37,352 bases of DNA, from NCBI GenBank assembly GCA_944389925.1, contig CALXOD010000025.1:1-37352 (forward strand), read 5' to 3'. The notes under the pieces were generated by a model. The model was given only the letters and a program-made list of their open reading frames with translations, was not told where the DNA came from and did no database searches. Below are positions 24,526 through 32,927 of this stretch, piece by piece (position 1 is the stretch's first letter; each line of letters starts with the position of its first letter). Source of the stretch: an uncultured Victivallaceae bacterium. Its GTDB lineage: Bacteria > Verrucomicrobiota > Lentisphaeria > Victivallales > Victivallaceae. Made by a program: the position numbers and the translations under genes.

Positions 24526-24957
24526 TCACGCAAAAAGTTCGATTTCAGAAACCGCCGGCACTCCGGCCTCGGTCAATACCTGCAATGCCTTTTCCGGTTC
24601 CTCGAATCGGAACACCATCACCGCGCTTTCACTGCGTCCAAAGGTGAACGCATACATGTACTCCACGCTCATCTGGTTGCGATCCAGCACATTCAGAATG
24701 TCCGCCAACCCGCCCGGCCGGTCGCTCACCGGCAGCGCCAGCACATCGGTTGATTTCACAATAAATCCCGCTGCCTCCAGCGCTGCGCGAGCCTTCTCAT
24801 GCTCCTTTACCAGCAAACGGAGAATGCCGAACTGCTGCGTGTCCGCCAGCGACAGCGTCCGGATATTGATCTGGTGGTCCTTCAACACCTGGCAAACCGC
24901 GTTCAGGCTGCCCGGCTTGTTTTCCACAAAAAGCGACAACTGTTTGCTCAATTTCAT
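24526..24957 (-). CDS. Tandem ACT-domain protein
   Basis: 143 aa with AAGGAG 7 nt before the ATG. Two ACT domains in tandem: residues 1-68 begin KQLSLFVENKPGSLNAV, and residues 70-143 contain VSDRPGGLADILNVLDRNQM. ACT domains bind amino acids; the PGSL and PGGL loops are the usual ligand contacts. No catalytic domain is attached. It stands between iorB and paaK with gaps of about 40 nt. This ACT protein is a frequent companion of these genes and probably senses an aromatic amino acid, although its target is not known. Confidence 0.9.
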   Translation of the reverse strand: MKLSKQLSLFVENKPGSLNAVCQVLKDHQINIRTLSLADTQQFGILRLLVKEHEKARAALEAAGFIVKSTDVLALPVSDRPGGLADILNVLDRNQMSVEYMYAFTFGRSESAVMVFRFEEPEKALQVLTEAGVPAVSEIELFA

Positions 24958-24999
24958 AATACGTCTCCTTAGCCTGTTCTCATCTATCTTCGGAGCAGA

Positions 25000-25494
25000 T
25001 TACCGGTCCGCGTTCTTCCCCCGCCGTCCCAGACGGAATGCGGCGATATTTACCTCATGCACCTTCTCCGGCAGATTGCGGCAAACATGCTTCAGCCACA
25101 ATTCCTCCGGCAGGTCGAAATGACGGCTCAGTGCCCCCAGCATCAGAATGTTTGCCGCTTTCGGATTTTCCAGCTCTGCCAGCGGCACGTCGTCGGGCGT
25201 GATCAACACGCCGCCGGCACGCAGTTTGCTGAGATTGACTTCCACCTGAGTCGAATCCAGCACCAGCAGATAATCCGTCTCTCCGGCAGGCACCATCGGG
25301 CTGAACACCCGATCCCCGAAACGAACTTCACTCGATACGGATCCTCCCCGCTGACTCATGCCGTGCACTTCGCTTTTCTTCACGTCAAATCCGGCATCAA
25401 ACAACGCTTCCGCCAGAATGTCTGTTACTTTCAGCACCCCCTGGCCGCCGAGCCCGGCCACGGTGATATTCACAACTTTTCCCATAACGCTCAT
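25000..25494 (-). CDS. iorB: Indolepyruvate:ferredoxin oxidoreductase beta subunit
   Basis: About 164 aa from the ATG at 25494, which overlaps the iorA stop by 4 nt (ATGA). Another ATG at 25485 is better spaced from GGGAGGA, so the true start is one of these two. The gamma-type 2-oxoacid oxidoreductase domain is clear: NITVAGLGGQGVLKVTDILAE, KKSEVHGMSQRGGSV, and DYLLVLDSTQ. With IorA it oxidatively decarboxylates aryl pyruvates to aryl-acetyl-CoA. The tight overlap suggests 1:1 synthesis of the two subunits. Confidence 0.95.
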   Translation of the reverse strand: MSVMGKVVNITVAGLGGQGVLKVTDILAEALFDAGFDVKKSEVHGMSQRGGSVSSEVRFGDRVFSPMVPAGETDYLLVLDSTQVEVNLSKLRAGGVLITPDDVPLAELENPKAANILMLGALSRHFDLPEELWLKHVCRNLPEKVHEVNIAAFRLGRRGKNADR

Positions 25495-27074
25495 TTTCCT
25501 CCCAGCTGATAAGCCTTGGCTTTCACCGCGGCCAGAATGCACGGACGGCGTGCAATAATGACGCTCAGATCGTTCGATGCCAGACGCTCCTTCAGAATAC
25601 CCGCGAAGTGTTCCCGATCCAGCGTCGGATCGCAGATATCCACATGGTCCACACCGATCGCCCGGACCACATCCTCAATCACCACCTTCGGTGCGGGCGT
25701 ATGGTCCAGCTTGCGGCCGGTGGCGGGATTTTCCTGCATCCCGGTCATCGCCGTAATAGAATTATCCAGGATAATCACCACGTGACCGGTCTTCGGCCGA
25801 TTGTATACCATTTCCACAATGCCGTTGATCCCGGTATGCAGAAACGTACTGTCGCCGATGACGCTGACCACCCGGCGCGCCTCCGCCTCCGGCAGCGCGT
25901 GCCGCATTCCCAGCCCGGTGGTAATACTCGCCCCCATGCAGACGCAGGTATCCACCGCTTCGAACGGCGGCAGCACTCCCAGCGTATAACATCCGATGTC
26001 GCCGGCTACAATGCAGCCGAAATCCCGCAGCACTTCATATGTGCGACGATGCGGGCATCCGACACAGAGCTGCGGCGGCTTGCCTGCCGGCGGCGCGGCT
26101 TCCGGTGTCGTGTCTCCGGCCAGGATCCGCCGGACCCGCCCCACCGAAAGCTCTCCGAAGCGATACATCTCCGCCTTGCCTTCCACCTTGACTCCGGCAG
26201 CCAGACAGGCTTCCGCCAGAATCGGGTCGCCCTCTTCCAGCACGACACAGCGTTTGACACCGGCGGCGAATTTCCGGATCCGCTCCATCGGCAGCGGGTA
26301 CGTCATCCCCAGCTTCAATACCGAAGCTTCGGGGGCGGCATCACGCGCATGCTGATAGGAAATTCCCGTAGCGATAATACCGAGTTCGCTTGAGCCGTGA
26401 TCCTCATGAATGAACTCCCCTTCTTCATTAAAACGGGCCAGCTCCGCAAGTTTCGCCCGAAGCTTCCGATGGGCAATGCGTGCGTAAGCGGGAATCATCA
26501 CATTGGACTGCACGTCCTTCTCATAAGCGATGGCCGGCGCCGGAGAGGCATTCGGACGGCGAATCAGCGCCCCTTTGGAATGGCAGACCCGGGTCGTCAT
26601 CCGCAGCAGCACCGGGCAACGATAGCGTTCAGCCAGTTCGAACGCGCGAATCGTGAAATCATACGCCTCCTGCGAATCAGATGGTTCCAGCATCGGAACT
26701 CCCGCGGCAATGGCATAACGCCGATTATCCTGTTCATTCTGGCTGGACGCCATGCCGGGGTCGTCGGCGGAAACGATCACCAATCCCCCGGGCGTCCCCG
26801 AATAGGCAATGGTGAAGAGCGGGTCGGCCGCCACATTCAACCCCACATGTTTCATCGTCACAATGCTGCGACCGCGGGCGAAGGCAACGCCGATCCCGAC
26901 TTCCAGTGCCACCTTTTCATTCGGCGCCCATTCAGCCTGACCGCCGAGCGCCGCCACATTTTCCAGAATCTCCGAAGAGGGTGTCCCGGGGTAGCCCACG
27001 CCCAGGCACAGACCGCTGTCCAGAGCGGCCCGGGCGATCGCCTCGTTGCCGCTGACCAATTCTTTTTCAATCAT
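25491..27074 (-). CDS. iorA: Indolepyruvate:ferredoxin oxidoreductase alpha subunit, lacking the ferredoxin domain
   Basis: 527 aa from the ATG at 27074 (GGAG 8 nt upstream; a GTG at 27083 is in frame). N-terminal pyrimidine-binding domain: ELVSGNEAIARAALDSG, GYPGTPSSEILE, and HVGLNVAADPL. The C-terminal thiamine-diphosphate-binding half contains LCVGCPHRRTYEVL, GDIGCYTLG, and the ThDP motif GDSTFLHTGINGIVEMVYN with IILDN. Typical IorA proteins are about 600-650 aa and end in a domain binding two [4Fe-4S] clusters through CxxCxxCxxxCP repeats. Here the protein stops after IIARRPCILAAVKAKAYQLGGK, with no such cysteines. Electron delivery must therefore use a separate ferredoxin-like subunit, or the gene is truncated. 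First of the ior-paaK group; it follows the unknown 493-aa gene by 47 nt. Confidence 0.93.
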   Translation of the reverse strand: MIEKELVSGNEAIARAALDSGLCLGVGYPGTPSSEILENVAALGGQAEWAPNEKVALEVGIGVAFARGRSIVTMKHVGLNVAADPLFTIAYSGTPGGLVIVSADDPGMASSQNEQDNRRYAIAAGVPMLEPSDSQEAYDFTIRAFELAERYRCPVLLRMTTRVCHSKGALIRRPNASPAPAIAYEKDVQSNVMIPAYARIAHRKLRAKLAELARFNEEGEFIHEDHGSSELGIIATGISYQHARDAAPEASVLKLGMTYPLPMERIRKFAAGVKRCVVLEEGDPILAEACLAAGVKVEGKAEMYRFGELSVGRVRRILAGDTTPEAAPPAGKPPQLCVGCPHRRTYEVLRDFGCIVAGDIGCYTLGVLPPFEAVDTCVCMGASITTGLGMRHALPEAEARRVVSVIGDSTFLHTGINGIVEMVYNRPKTGHVVIILDNSITAMTGMQENPATGRKLDHTPAPKVVIEDVVRAIGVDHVDICDPTLDREHFAGILKERLASNDLSVIIARRPCILAAVKAKAYQLGGK

Positions 27075-27121
27075 CGCTTCCACTCCATATCATCTGTCAT
27101 AAGATTTGCGATTCATCTCCC

Positions 27122-28603
27122 TCATTCCGCCAGATGGCCGTCGAGGTGTTCCAGCAAATGTTCCTGTGTTTCTTCGACTCCGGCGATGGTTTCGCTCATC
27201 GCATCGGCCTCTTCCGGCTCAAGGGTGTGCTCCGGCGAATTCAACAACCGCAACAGTTCATCCAGATACAAAGCCAGTTCCGCCAGCCGGCGCATCTCCG
27301 GCTCCGGCAGTTTCGAGGCCGCATCTGGAGCTCCGCGAAGGGCATTCAGAAACTCCAGCCGCGTCTCCACCAGATCCAGAATGGAGCTGCGCAGTTCGGC
27401 CTTCGGTTCATCATCCGTCCGGTTGTAATTGCCGGTCAAATCTTCCCAGCGGTCCTCCACGTAATTGCGGAAAACCGCCTCCTGTGCCTCATCCGCAAAG
27501 GTCAGCGGTTCCCGTCCGAAACAGCGGGCAAAGAAACTTTCAAAATCAAATTCACGATAATAACAACAGTCCAGAATAAATCCGTCAATTTCCACCGGTG
27601 TGATCGCCAGCCCAAGCTCCTGCAGTATCCCCCCCAAACTGTCCGTCATCCCGCGCGAAACCCGTACGCCTTCCGGTATCATAGCACCGCCGTCATCCGC
27701 GTCCGCCTCCTCGTCACCACTCCGACGTGTCAGCGCGGTATGCCCGGCATCATAAGCTACTTCAACCCGATCGGTCATCCGGATGAATTCATCCAGCGAG
27801 GCGGCTTGATCACCGTTCCGCAGCAACGCTCCGTCTTCAAAAAAACTCCATGCCAGCTGTTCCGGAATGTCAAAATACTGTTCAAAACGATCAATCACCC
27901 GTTCCAGCGCCTCGGCAAAACGTTCGCACCAGCCTCGGGTCGCGTCATTCCGACGATCTTCTCCGGAGAGGAAACGGCAGCGTATCTTTCCTTTGCTCCA
28001 ATCCTGCACAGTACACCACAACGCATCGCCGGAGGAAAAAGAGTGCTTGTCATAAAAAGCCCGCATATCAAAGACATGCAGCGTCAGCTCTTTCCCACTT
28101 CCGGAGCGGGAAACCACCTCCTGATTCACCGGGTCCTCTGCTATGAAAAAGTCAAACACCTGTTCCGACCCCAGCAACATATGATAAGGGAACAGAGTCG
28201 TCAACTCTCCTTCATATTTCCGCCGCGGCAACTCCTGCCCGTCGGCAGCATCCTTCAGCACCACCTCCGACGGAAACACCTCTGCCGAAACAAACGGCGC
28301 AAAACGGTGTCCGGGAATCAGAATCCCCGCTTCTATCTCCAGTTCATCTGGTGTGATTAAAAATTCCGCACCGGAAAAAAACTCCGCACGCCCGACAAAC
28401 TGTTCTCCGGACTCGTCCCAGAACAGTGTTTCATCCGACTCCAGCAGTCGCGACACCCGTTCCGCCAGCTCGTCCCGCACGGCCTCTTCCGGCAACCCGG
28501 CCAAGACTTCCGCCAGTGTAAATCGTCCGCCTCCCCGCATCCGCGCTGCCGCAGCCGCCGCTTCGATCGCGGCGGCGGAAATCCTCGTCTGCGATGTAGC
28601 CAT
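27122..28603 (-). CDS. Acidic hypothetical protein between truB and iorA
   Basis: 493 aa, not recognised. No signal peptide or membrane segment, so it is cytosolic. The N-terminus (ISAAAIEAAAAAARMRGGGRFTLAEVLAGLPEE) resembles a helix-turn-helix-like or winged-helix segment. The centre is rich in Asp/Glu and aromatic residues (FDMRAFYDKHSF, LWCTVQDWSKGKIRC). An acidic linker with DEEADADDGG lies near 300, and the C-terminal 130 residues are helical, ending in a charged coiled-coil-like tail. AGGAG lies about 9 nt upstream, inside the end of truB, with the start ATG right after the truB stop; the two are translationally coupled. Its place behind ribosome/tRNA maturation genes suggests an RNA- or translation-related role, but nothing in the sequence shows one. 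Confidence 0.8.
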   Translation of the reverse strand: MATSQTRISAAAIEAAAAAARMRGGGRFTLAEVLAGLPEEAVRDELAERVSRLLESDETLFWDESGEQFVGRAEFFSGAEFLITPDELEIEAGILIPGHRFAPFVSAEVFPSEVVLKDAADGQELPRRKYEGELTTLFPYHMLLGSEQVFDFFIAEDPVNQEVVSRSGSGKELTLHVFDMRAFYDKHSFSSGDALWCTVQDWSKGKIRCRFLSGEDRRNDATRGWCERFAEALERVIDRFEQYFDIPEQLAWSFFEDGALLRNGDQAASLDEFIRMTDRVEVAYDAGHTALTRRSGDEEADADDGGAMIPEGVRVSRGMTDSLGGILQELGLAITPVEIDGFILDCCYYREFDFESFFARCFGREPLTFADEAQEAVFRNYVEDRWEDLTGNYNRTDDEPKAELRSSILDLVETRLEFLNALRGAPDAASKLPEPEMRRLAELALYLDELLRLLNSPEHTLEPEEADAMSETIAGVEETQEHLLEHLDGHLAE

Positions 28604-28606
28604 ACC

Positions 28607-29359
28607 TCAAACTCCTGCAATCCGGGAGAGTTTTTCAAAAAGGAAACGCCGCAGATGCGCCTCCAGATCCCCCTGTTCAAAGGTCTTGAGCTGCTCAATC
28701 GTCAATGCGTCGGCTACGTCAAATGAACCGCTGCGCAGCCGCCGCAATTTTTCCAACACGCCGCCACAGCCAAGACGGCGACCGGCATCGGCGCAGAGTG
28801 TCCGCACATACGTTCCTTTGGAACAGCGCATGGTAAAATCACACCGCGGCAGTTCCACTCGCGAAATGTCCAGACTGAAAATGGTGATCTCCCGGCTTTC
28901 CCGCTCAATTTCCACCCCTTGCCGGGCCAGCTCATACAATTTTTTCCCGCCTTTCTTGACGGCGGAAACCATCGGCGGCGTCTGTTGCTGCACCCCGATA
29001 AACGAGGTCAGCGTCTCACGCAGCATCTCTTCCGTCACCTGCGACCAGTCGTGTTCCGCGACGATCTGGCCGTCCATATCTTCACTGTCAGTTTCCAGCC
29101 CGAGCCGCATGGTGGCTTCATACACTTTGTCTTCGCCGCTGAACTTCTGGCTCAACAGCGTGAATTTGCCCAGCACCAGCACCAGCAAACCGGTGGCGGC
29201 GGGATCCAGCGTCCCGCAATGCCCCACTTTCGGGATATTGAATCTGGCGCGAACAAAGTTGACCACATCAAAACTGGTCCATTCTACCGGCTTATCGATC
29301 AGCAGCACGCCGTTGGCGTTAAAAATCGGCAGCCGGTGTTTTTTGGGATTATACCGCAT
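28607..29359 (-). CDS. truB: tRNA pseudouridine-55 synthase
   Basis: 250 aa. Converts U55 of the tRNA T-loop to pseudouridine. The catalytic aspartate is in GHCGTLDPAATGLL (residues about 46-59). Other conserved parts are NGVLLIDKPVEWTSFDVV, KVYEATMRLGLETDSEDMDG, QQQTPPMVSAVKKGGKKLYELARQG and SKGTYVRTLCADAGRRLG. E. coli and B. subtilis TruB exceed 300 aa because of a C-terminal PUA-type domain; that domain is missing here, a shorter form also found in some bacteria. It overlaps nrnA by 11 nt. Confidence 0.96.
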   Translation of the reverse strand: MRYNPKKHRLPIFNANGVLLIDKPVEWTSFDVVNFVRARFNIPKVGHCGTLDPAATGLLVLVLGKFTLLSQKFSGEDKVYEATMRLGLETDSEDMDGQIVAEHDWSQVTEEMLRETLTSFIGVQQQTPPMVSAVKKGGKKLYELARQGVEIERESREITIFSLDISRVELPRCDFTMRCSKGTYVRTLCADAGRRLGCGGVLEKLRRLRSGSFDVADALTIEQLKTFEQGDLEAHLRRFLFEKLSRIAGV

Positions 29360-30350
29360 GAGCTTCTTCCAAAGTTCGGGTTACCTGTTCCAGCAGCAGC
29401 GCTTCCACTTCGGCAAACGAACCGGCGCTCACTGTCGCCCCCGCCGCCATCTGATGTCCACCGCCGTCAAACGTCCGGGCGATCGGTCCCACCGGATAGC
29501 GGCCGTCCTTGCTGCGCAGCGACAGTTTGAACGCTCCGTTTCGCCGGTAAACCAGCGCGGCAATCACCACGCCCTTCACCTCCCGGAGCAGATCGATCAC
29601 CGTTTCGCCGTCACGCATGTCAAATTGATATTCCGCAAACAACTCGTCCGGAATCAATGCATAAAGGAATCGGCCATCGCAGGCGCTTTTCACGCAATCA
29701 CGCAGCATCGCCGCCTCAAACCGCTGTTGCCGGAGCGGCTTTGAGAAAAAAGCCGCATTCACCACCGACTCCCACTGTGCCCCGCAGTCACGCAACATCG
29801 CTGCAGTCCGCAGCGTCGCCCCCGTCGTGTTGGAAAAGCGGAATGAACCGGTATCCGTAATGAGTCCCAGCAGCAGCCACGTCGCCGCGGCCGGAGAAAT
29901 TGTCCAGCCATTTTCTCCGGCCAGATCACAAACCAGTTCCGCCGTGGCCGCCGCATCGCCGGCAATACAGCTCCAGTCCGCCTGTACGGAATTATCCACA
30001 TGATGGTCGAGATTCAACATTGGTACGTTCAACGCCGAAAGCTGCAGCTCCGGTCCCAGCGCCACCCGGGAATCCCGTGCGGAATCCAGTGCGATAAAGC
30101 CGTCAAAATTCTGCAGATCCAATCCCACGGCAGAGGTGATAAAATCATCCCCGGCCAGCTCCTGGAATTTCTCCGGCAGCGGGTCCGGCAGCAGAACTGT
30201 CGCCTGCCGCCCATTATCCCGCAGCAACCGTCCCAGTCCCAGGGCTGACCCGAGCGCATCACCATCCGGCTTTTCATGCGTCGCAATCAACACCCGGCGA
30301 AAACCAGCCAGAATTTCCGCAGCCTCCCGCCGTTCAATTCTGCGGTTCAT
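29349..30350 (-). CDS. nrnA: DHH-family oligoribonuclease / pAp phosphatase
   Basis: 333 aa, cytosolic. It degrades nano-RNA and dephosphorylates pAp. Motif I is THEKPDGDALGSALGLGRLL (about residues 24-43), FIALDSA carries the second Asp, NLDHHVDN is the DHH motif (about 113-120), and GLITDTGSFRFSN follows. The DHHA1 end has FDGGGHQMAAGA. Length and layout match NrnA. The start ATG has GGAGG 6 nt upstream, and this site lies within the perfect palindrome GGAGGCCTCC, which could dampen translation unless the upstream ribosome opens it. The rbfA reading frame ends 17 nt inside this gene, so coupling is likely. Confidence 0.95.
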   Translation of the reverse strand: MNRRIERREAAEILAGFRRVLIATHEKPDGDALGSALGLGRLLRDNGRQATVLLPDPLPEKFQELAGDDFITSAVGLDLQNFDGFIALDSARDSRVALGPELQLSALNVPMLNLDHHVDNSVQADWSCIAGDAAATAELVCDLAGENGWTISPAAATWLLLGLITDTGSFRFSNTTGATLRTAAMLRDCGAQWESVVNAAFFSKPLRQQRFEAAMLRDCVKSACDGRFLYALIPDELFAEYQFDMRDGETVIDLLREVKGVVIAALVYRRNGAFKLSLRSKDGRYPVGPIARTFDGGGHQMAAGATVSAGSFAEVEALLLEQVTRTLEEAHAV

Positions 30351-30711
30351 CGGAGGCCTCCACGCCGGCTTCTTCGTTCAACAGCTCCAGCACCCGATCG
30401 CCCCGTTCCATCCGGTCGTCCAACCGGAATGTCAGCACCGGTGTATGCTTGAAACTCAGATCGCGGGCAATCCGCCGCTGCAGTTCCGACCGGAAACGGG
30501 CCAGATGTCGCAACACCTCCGCACCGGCATGCTCCCCGCCACCGAACACACTGACATAAACGGTAGCATTCCGCAGGTCCACACTGCAATGGACCGTCGT
30601 AACCGACACCAGCATATTACCGGCGCCGGGGCAAGGATTCCGCTCCAGCAGTTCCGCAATCTCCCGCTTCAACAGTTCGTTGATTCGCGTCAGACGATCC
30701 ACTGCACCCAT
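30334..30711 (-). CDS. rbfA: 30S ribosome-binding factor A
   Basis: 125 aa from the ATG at 30711 (AGG 8 nt upstream; an upstream frame reaches 30738). Single KH-like domain: RLTRINELLKREIAELLE, then MLVSVTTVHCSVDLRNATVYVSVFG, and ELQRRIARDLSFKHTPVLTFRLDDRMERGDRV, the typical RbfA blocks. It helps 16S rRNA 5'-end maturation and 30S assembly. It stands 40 nt after infB in the conserved nusA-infB-rbfA order. Confidence 0.96.
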   Translation of the reverse strand: MGAVDRLTRINELLKREIAELLERNPCPGAGNMLVSVTTVHCSVDLRNATVYVSVFGGGEHAGAEVLRHLARFRSELQRRIARDLSFKHTPVLTFRLDDRMERGDRVLELLNEEAGVEASDEPQN

Positions 30712-30751
30712 GATGTACCTGCCTCTCCCGCTCCGCACACCGGATTCGGCG

Positions 30752-32872
30752 TCAGAGCGTGGCTTTTTTCAATTCAATTTCATACACTTCAATTTCATCG
30801 CCAGGGGCAAAATCATTGAAGTTGTCAAGCCGGATTCCACATTCCAGTCCGGACTTCACCTCTTTGACATCGTCCTGGAACCGGCGCAGACTGGCAATGA
30901 CCCCATTGTAAATCAGTTCGCCGCCGCGCCGCACCCGGGCATGAGCACCAACCTTGACCAGACCGCTGTCCACCCGGCATCCGCAGATCTTCGGTCCCTT
31001 GGACAATTCGAAAATCTGCAAAATCTTGGCCGCACCGATCTGAGTTTCCCGCTTTTCGGGAGCCAGTTTCCCCGCCAGAGCATCGGAGATATCTTCCAGC
31101 AGTTCGTAAATAATACTGTACAGCCGGATTTCCACATTCTGGCGCTTGGCCAGGTCGTTGACGCCCGGATTGACCCGGACGTGGAATCCAACCAGAATGC
31201 CATGCGCCGCGGCAGCCAGCATTACGTCATTCTCGGTAATGGCACCGACGGCATTGAGAATCACTTCAGCTTTGATCTTATCGGACGGCAACTTGGCCAG
31301 TGACTGGGCAATCGCCTCGCCGGATCCGCGCACATCGGACTTGATCAGAATATGCAGGGTATCCTGAGAGGCGTTATTGAGTTTGCTGAACAAATCTTCC
31401 GCGGTCATGACCGAACTGCCGCCGGACATGGCACTGCGTTTTTCCGCAATCCGGCGTTCGACTTCCTGGCGCGCGGCCTTTTCCGACTCCATAACGGTCA
31501 GGAACGCACCTGCTTCCGGCGCACCGGAAAGCCCCACTACTTTGACCGGCGTACTCGGTCCCGCCGCCTTCAGGCGTTCCCCGTGGTCGGAAATCAGCGA
31601 ACGCACCTTGCCGTAACAATCGCCGCAAATCGCCGCGTCCCCCACATGCAGGGTGCCGTTCTGAATCAACACATGAGCCGTCGGTCCCAGCCCCTGCTCG
31701 ATCTGAGCTTCCAGCACGATTCCTTCGGCGGGTTTCTTCGGATTCGCACGGAGCTCCAGCATTTCCGCTTCCAGCAGAATACGCTCCAGCAGCGCGTCCA
31801 ATCCTTCTCCGGTCTTGGCTGATACCCGGACCGTACCGACACTGCCGCCCCAGTCTTCACTGTGCAGACCATTCTGCTGCATATGCAGCAGGACCTTGTC
31901 CGGATCCGCATCGGGCAGGTCTATCTTATTGATCGCTACAATAATCGGCACTTTCGCCGCAAGCGCATGGTTCATGGCTTCCACGGTCTGGGCCTTGAAG
32001 CCTTCCGTCGCGGAAACCACCAGCACGGCAATATCCGTCGAATTGGCACCGCGCGCCCGCATACTGGTAAACGCCTCGTGACCGGGAGTGTCGATGAAAG
32101 TGATCTGCTTGCCGTTGAACTTCACGGTTGACGCTCCGATATGCTGGGTAATGTGCCCGGCTTCGCGGTCTACCACGTGGGTCTTGCGCACGGCATCCTG
32201 CAAAGAGGTTTTACCATGGTCGACATGGCCGAGAAACGTCACAACCGGTGGCCGTTCCACCAGTTTTTCCGGCGGATCCTGCGGCTTTACTTTGACCGGA
32301 GCGACCGGAACGGGCGTTTTTTCCGCCTTGCCGATCTCCAGTTCATAACCATAGTTCCGGCAGAGTTTGCGTGCATTCGCTTCGCTGACCGCCTGATTGA
32401 TGCCGGCCAGTTCCCCCAGCTTGATCAGATCGCTGATCAACTCATTCGGTTTACGACCGACCGCTTCGGCAAGCACCTTGACGATAATGGGGGTTTCCAG
32501 CTTCACAGTCCGCCCGGAAGTCTCCACCAACTCCGGACGCTCGGTAGTGCCGGCACTGTTGCCGTTTCCTTTGGCTGCCTTGCCGGCCTTGCCGCCTTTT
32601 CCGGCGGGCTCACGGGAGGGCCGACTGCCTTCCCGGCCACCTTTTCCATCCTTCGGCGGACGCGTTTTTCCACCTTTCGCGTTTTTCACCGCCGCCGGCG
32701 CCGATGGTTCCTCTCCGAAAAGCTCGGCGAAATAAGCCTCCACCAACTCCGCCATATCCTCCGGAATCACATCTCCATCCGGCGTCACCCCCTGCCCGGC
32801 CAATTCATCGAGAATGACCTGATCCTTGACATGGTATTGCCGCGCAATACTCTTGACACTCAGTTTCTTCAC
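30752..32872 (-). CDS. infB: Translation initiation factor IF-2
   Basis: 706 aa from the GTG at 32872, preferred over the in-frame GTG at 32878 because GGGAGG stands 5 nt before it; at the first GTG the site would abut the codon. N-terminal IF2_N-like helix (SVKSIARQYHVKDQVILDELA), then a low-complexity Gly/Lys/Arg-rich linker (about 68-105), a second IF2_N domain (about 125-180), the G domain (GHVDHGKTSLQD P-loop; DTPGHEAF; NKID), a beta-barrel domain II, domain III, and the C-terminal fMet-tRNA-binding domain ending EVYEIELKKATL. It places initiator tRNA on the 30S subunit. It follows nusA with a 55-nt gap. Confidence 0.98.
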   Translation of the reverse strand: MKKLSVKSIARQYHVKDQVILDELAGQGVTPDGDVIPEDMAELVEAYFAELFGEEPSAPAAVKNAKGGKTRPPKDGKGGREGSRPSREPAGKGGKAGKAAKGNGNSAGTTERPELVETSGRTVKLETPIIVKVLAEAVGRKPNELISDLIKLGELAGINQAVSEANARKLCRNYGYELEIGKAEKTPVPVAPVKVKPQDPPEKLVERPPVVTFLGHVDHGKTSLQDAVRKTHVVDREAGHITQHIGASTVKFNGKQITFIDTPGHEAFTSMRARGANSTDIAVLVVSATEGFKAQTVEAMNHALAAKVPIIVAINKIDLPDADPDKVLLHMQQNGLHSEDWGGSVGTVRVSAKTGEGLDALLERILLEAEMLELRANPKKPAEGIVLEAQIEQGLGPTAHVLIQNGTLHVGDAAICGDCYGKVRSLISDHGERLKAAGPSTPVKVVGLSGAPEAGAFLTVMESEKAARQEVERRIAEKRSAMSGGSSVMTAEDLFSKLNNASQDTLHILIKSDVRGSGEAIAQSLAKLPSDKIKAEVILNAVGAITENDVMLAAAAHGILVGFHVRVNPGVNDLAKRQNVEIRLYSIIYELLEDISDALAGKLAPEKRETQIGAAKILQIFELSKGPKICGCRVDSGLVKVGAHARVRRGGELIYNGVIASLRRFQDDVKEVKSGLECGIRLDNFNDFAPGDEIEVYEIELKKATL

Positions 32873-32927
32873 ATTCACCTCCCATCCGTGTGCTCCCGTA
32901 CGCTCATCTCATCCCGCACCGGATCTC

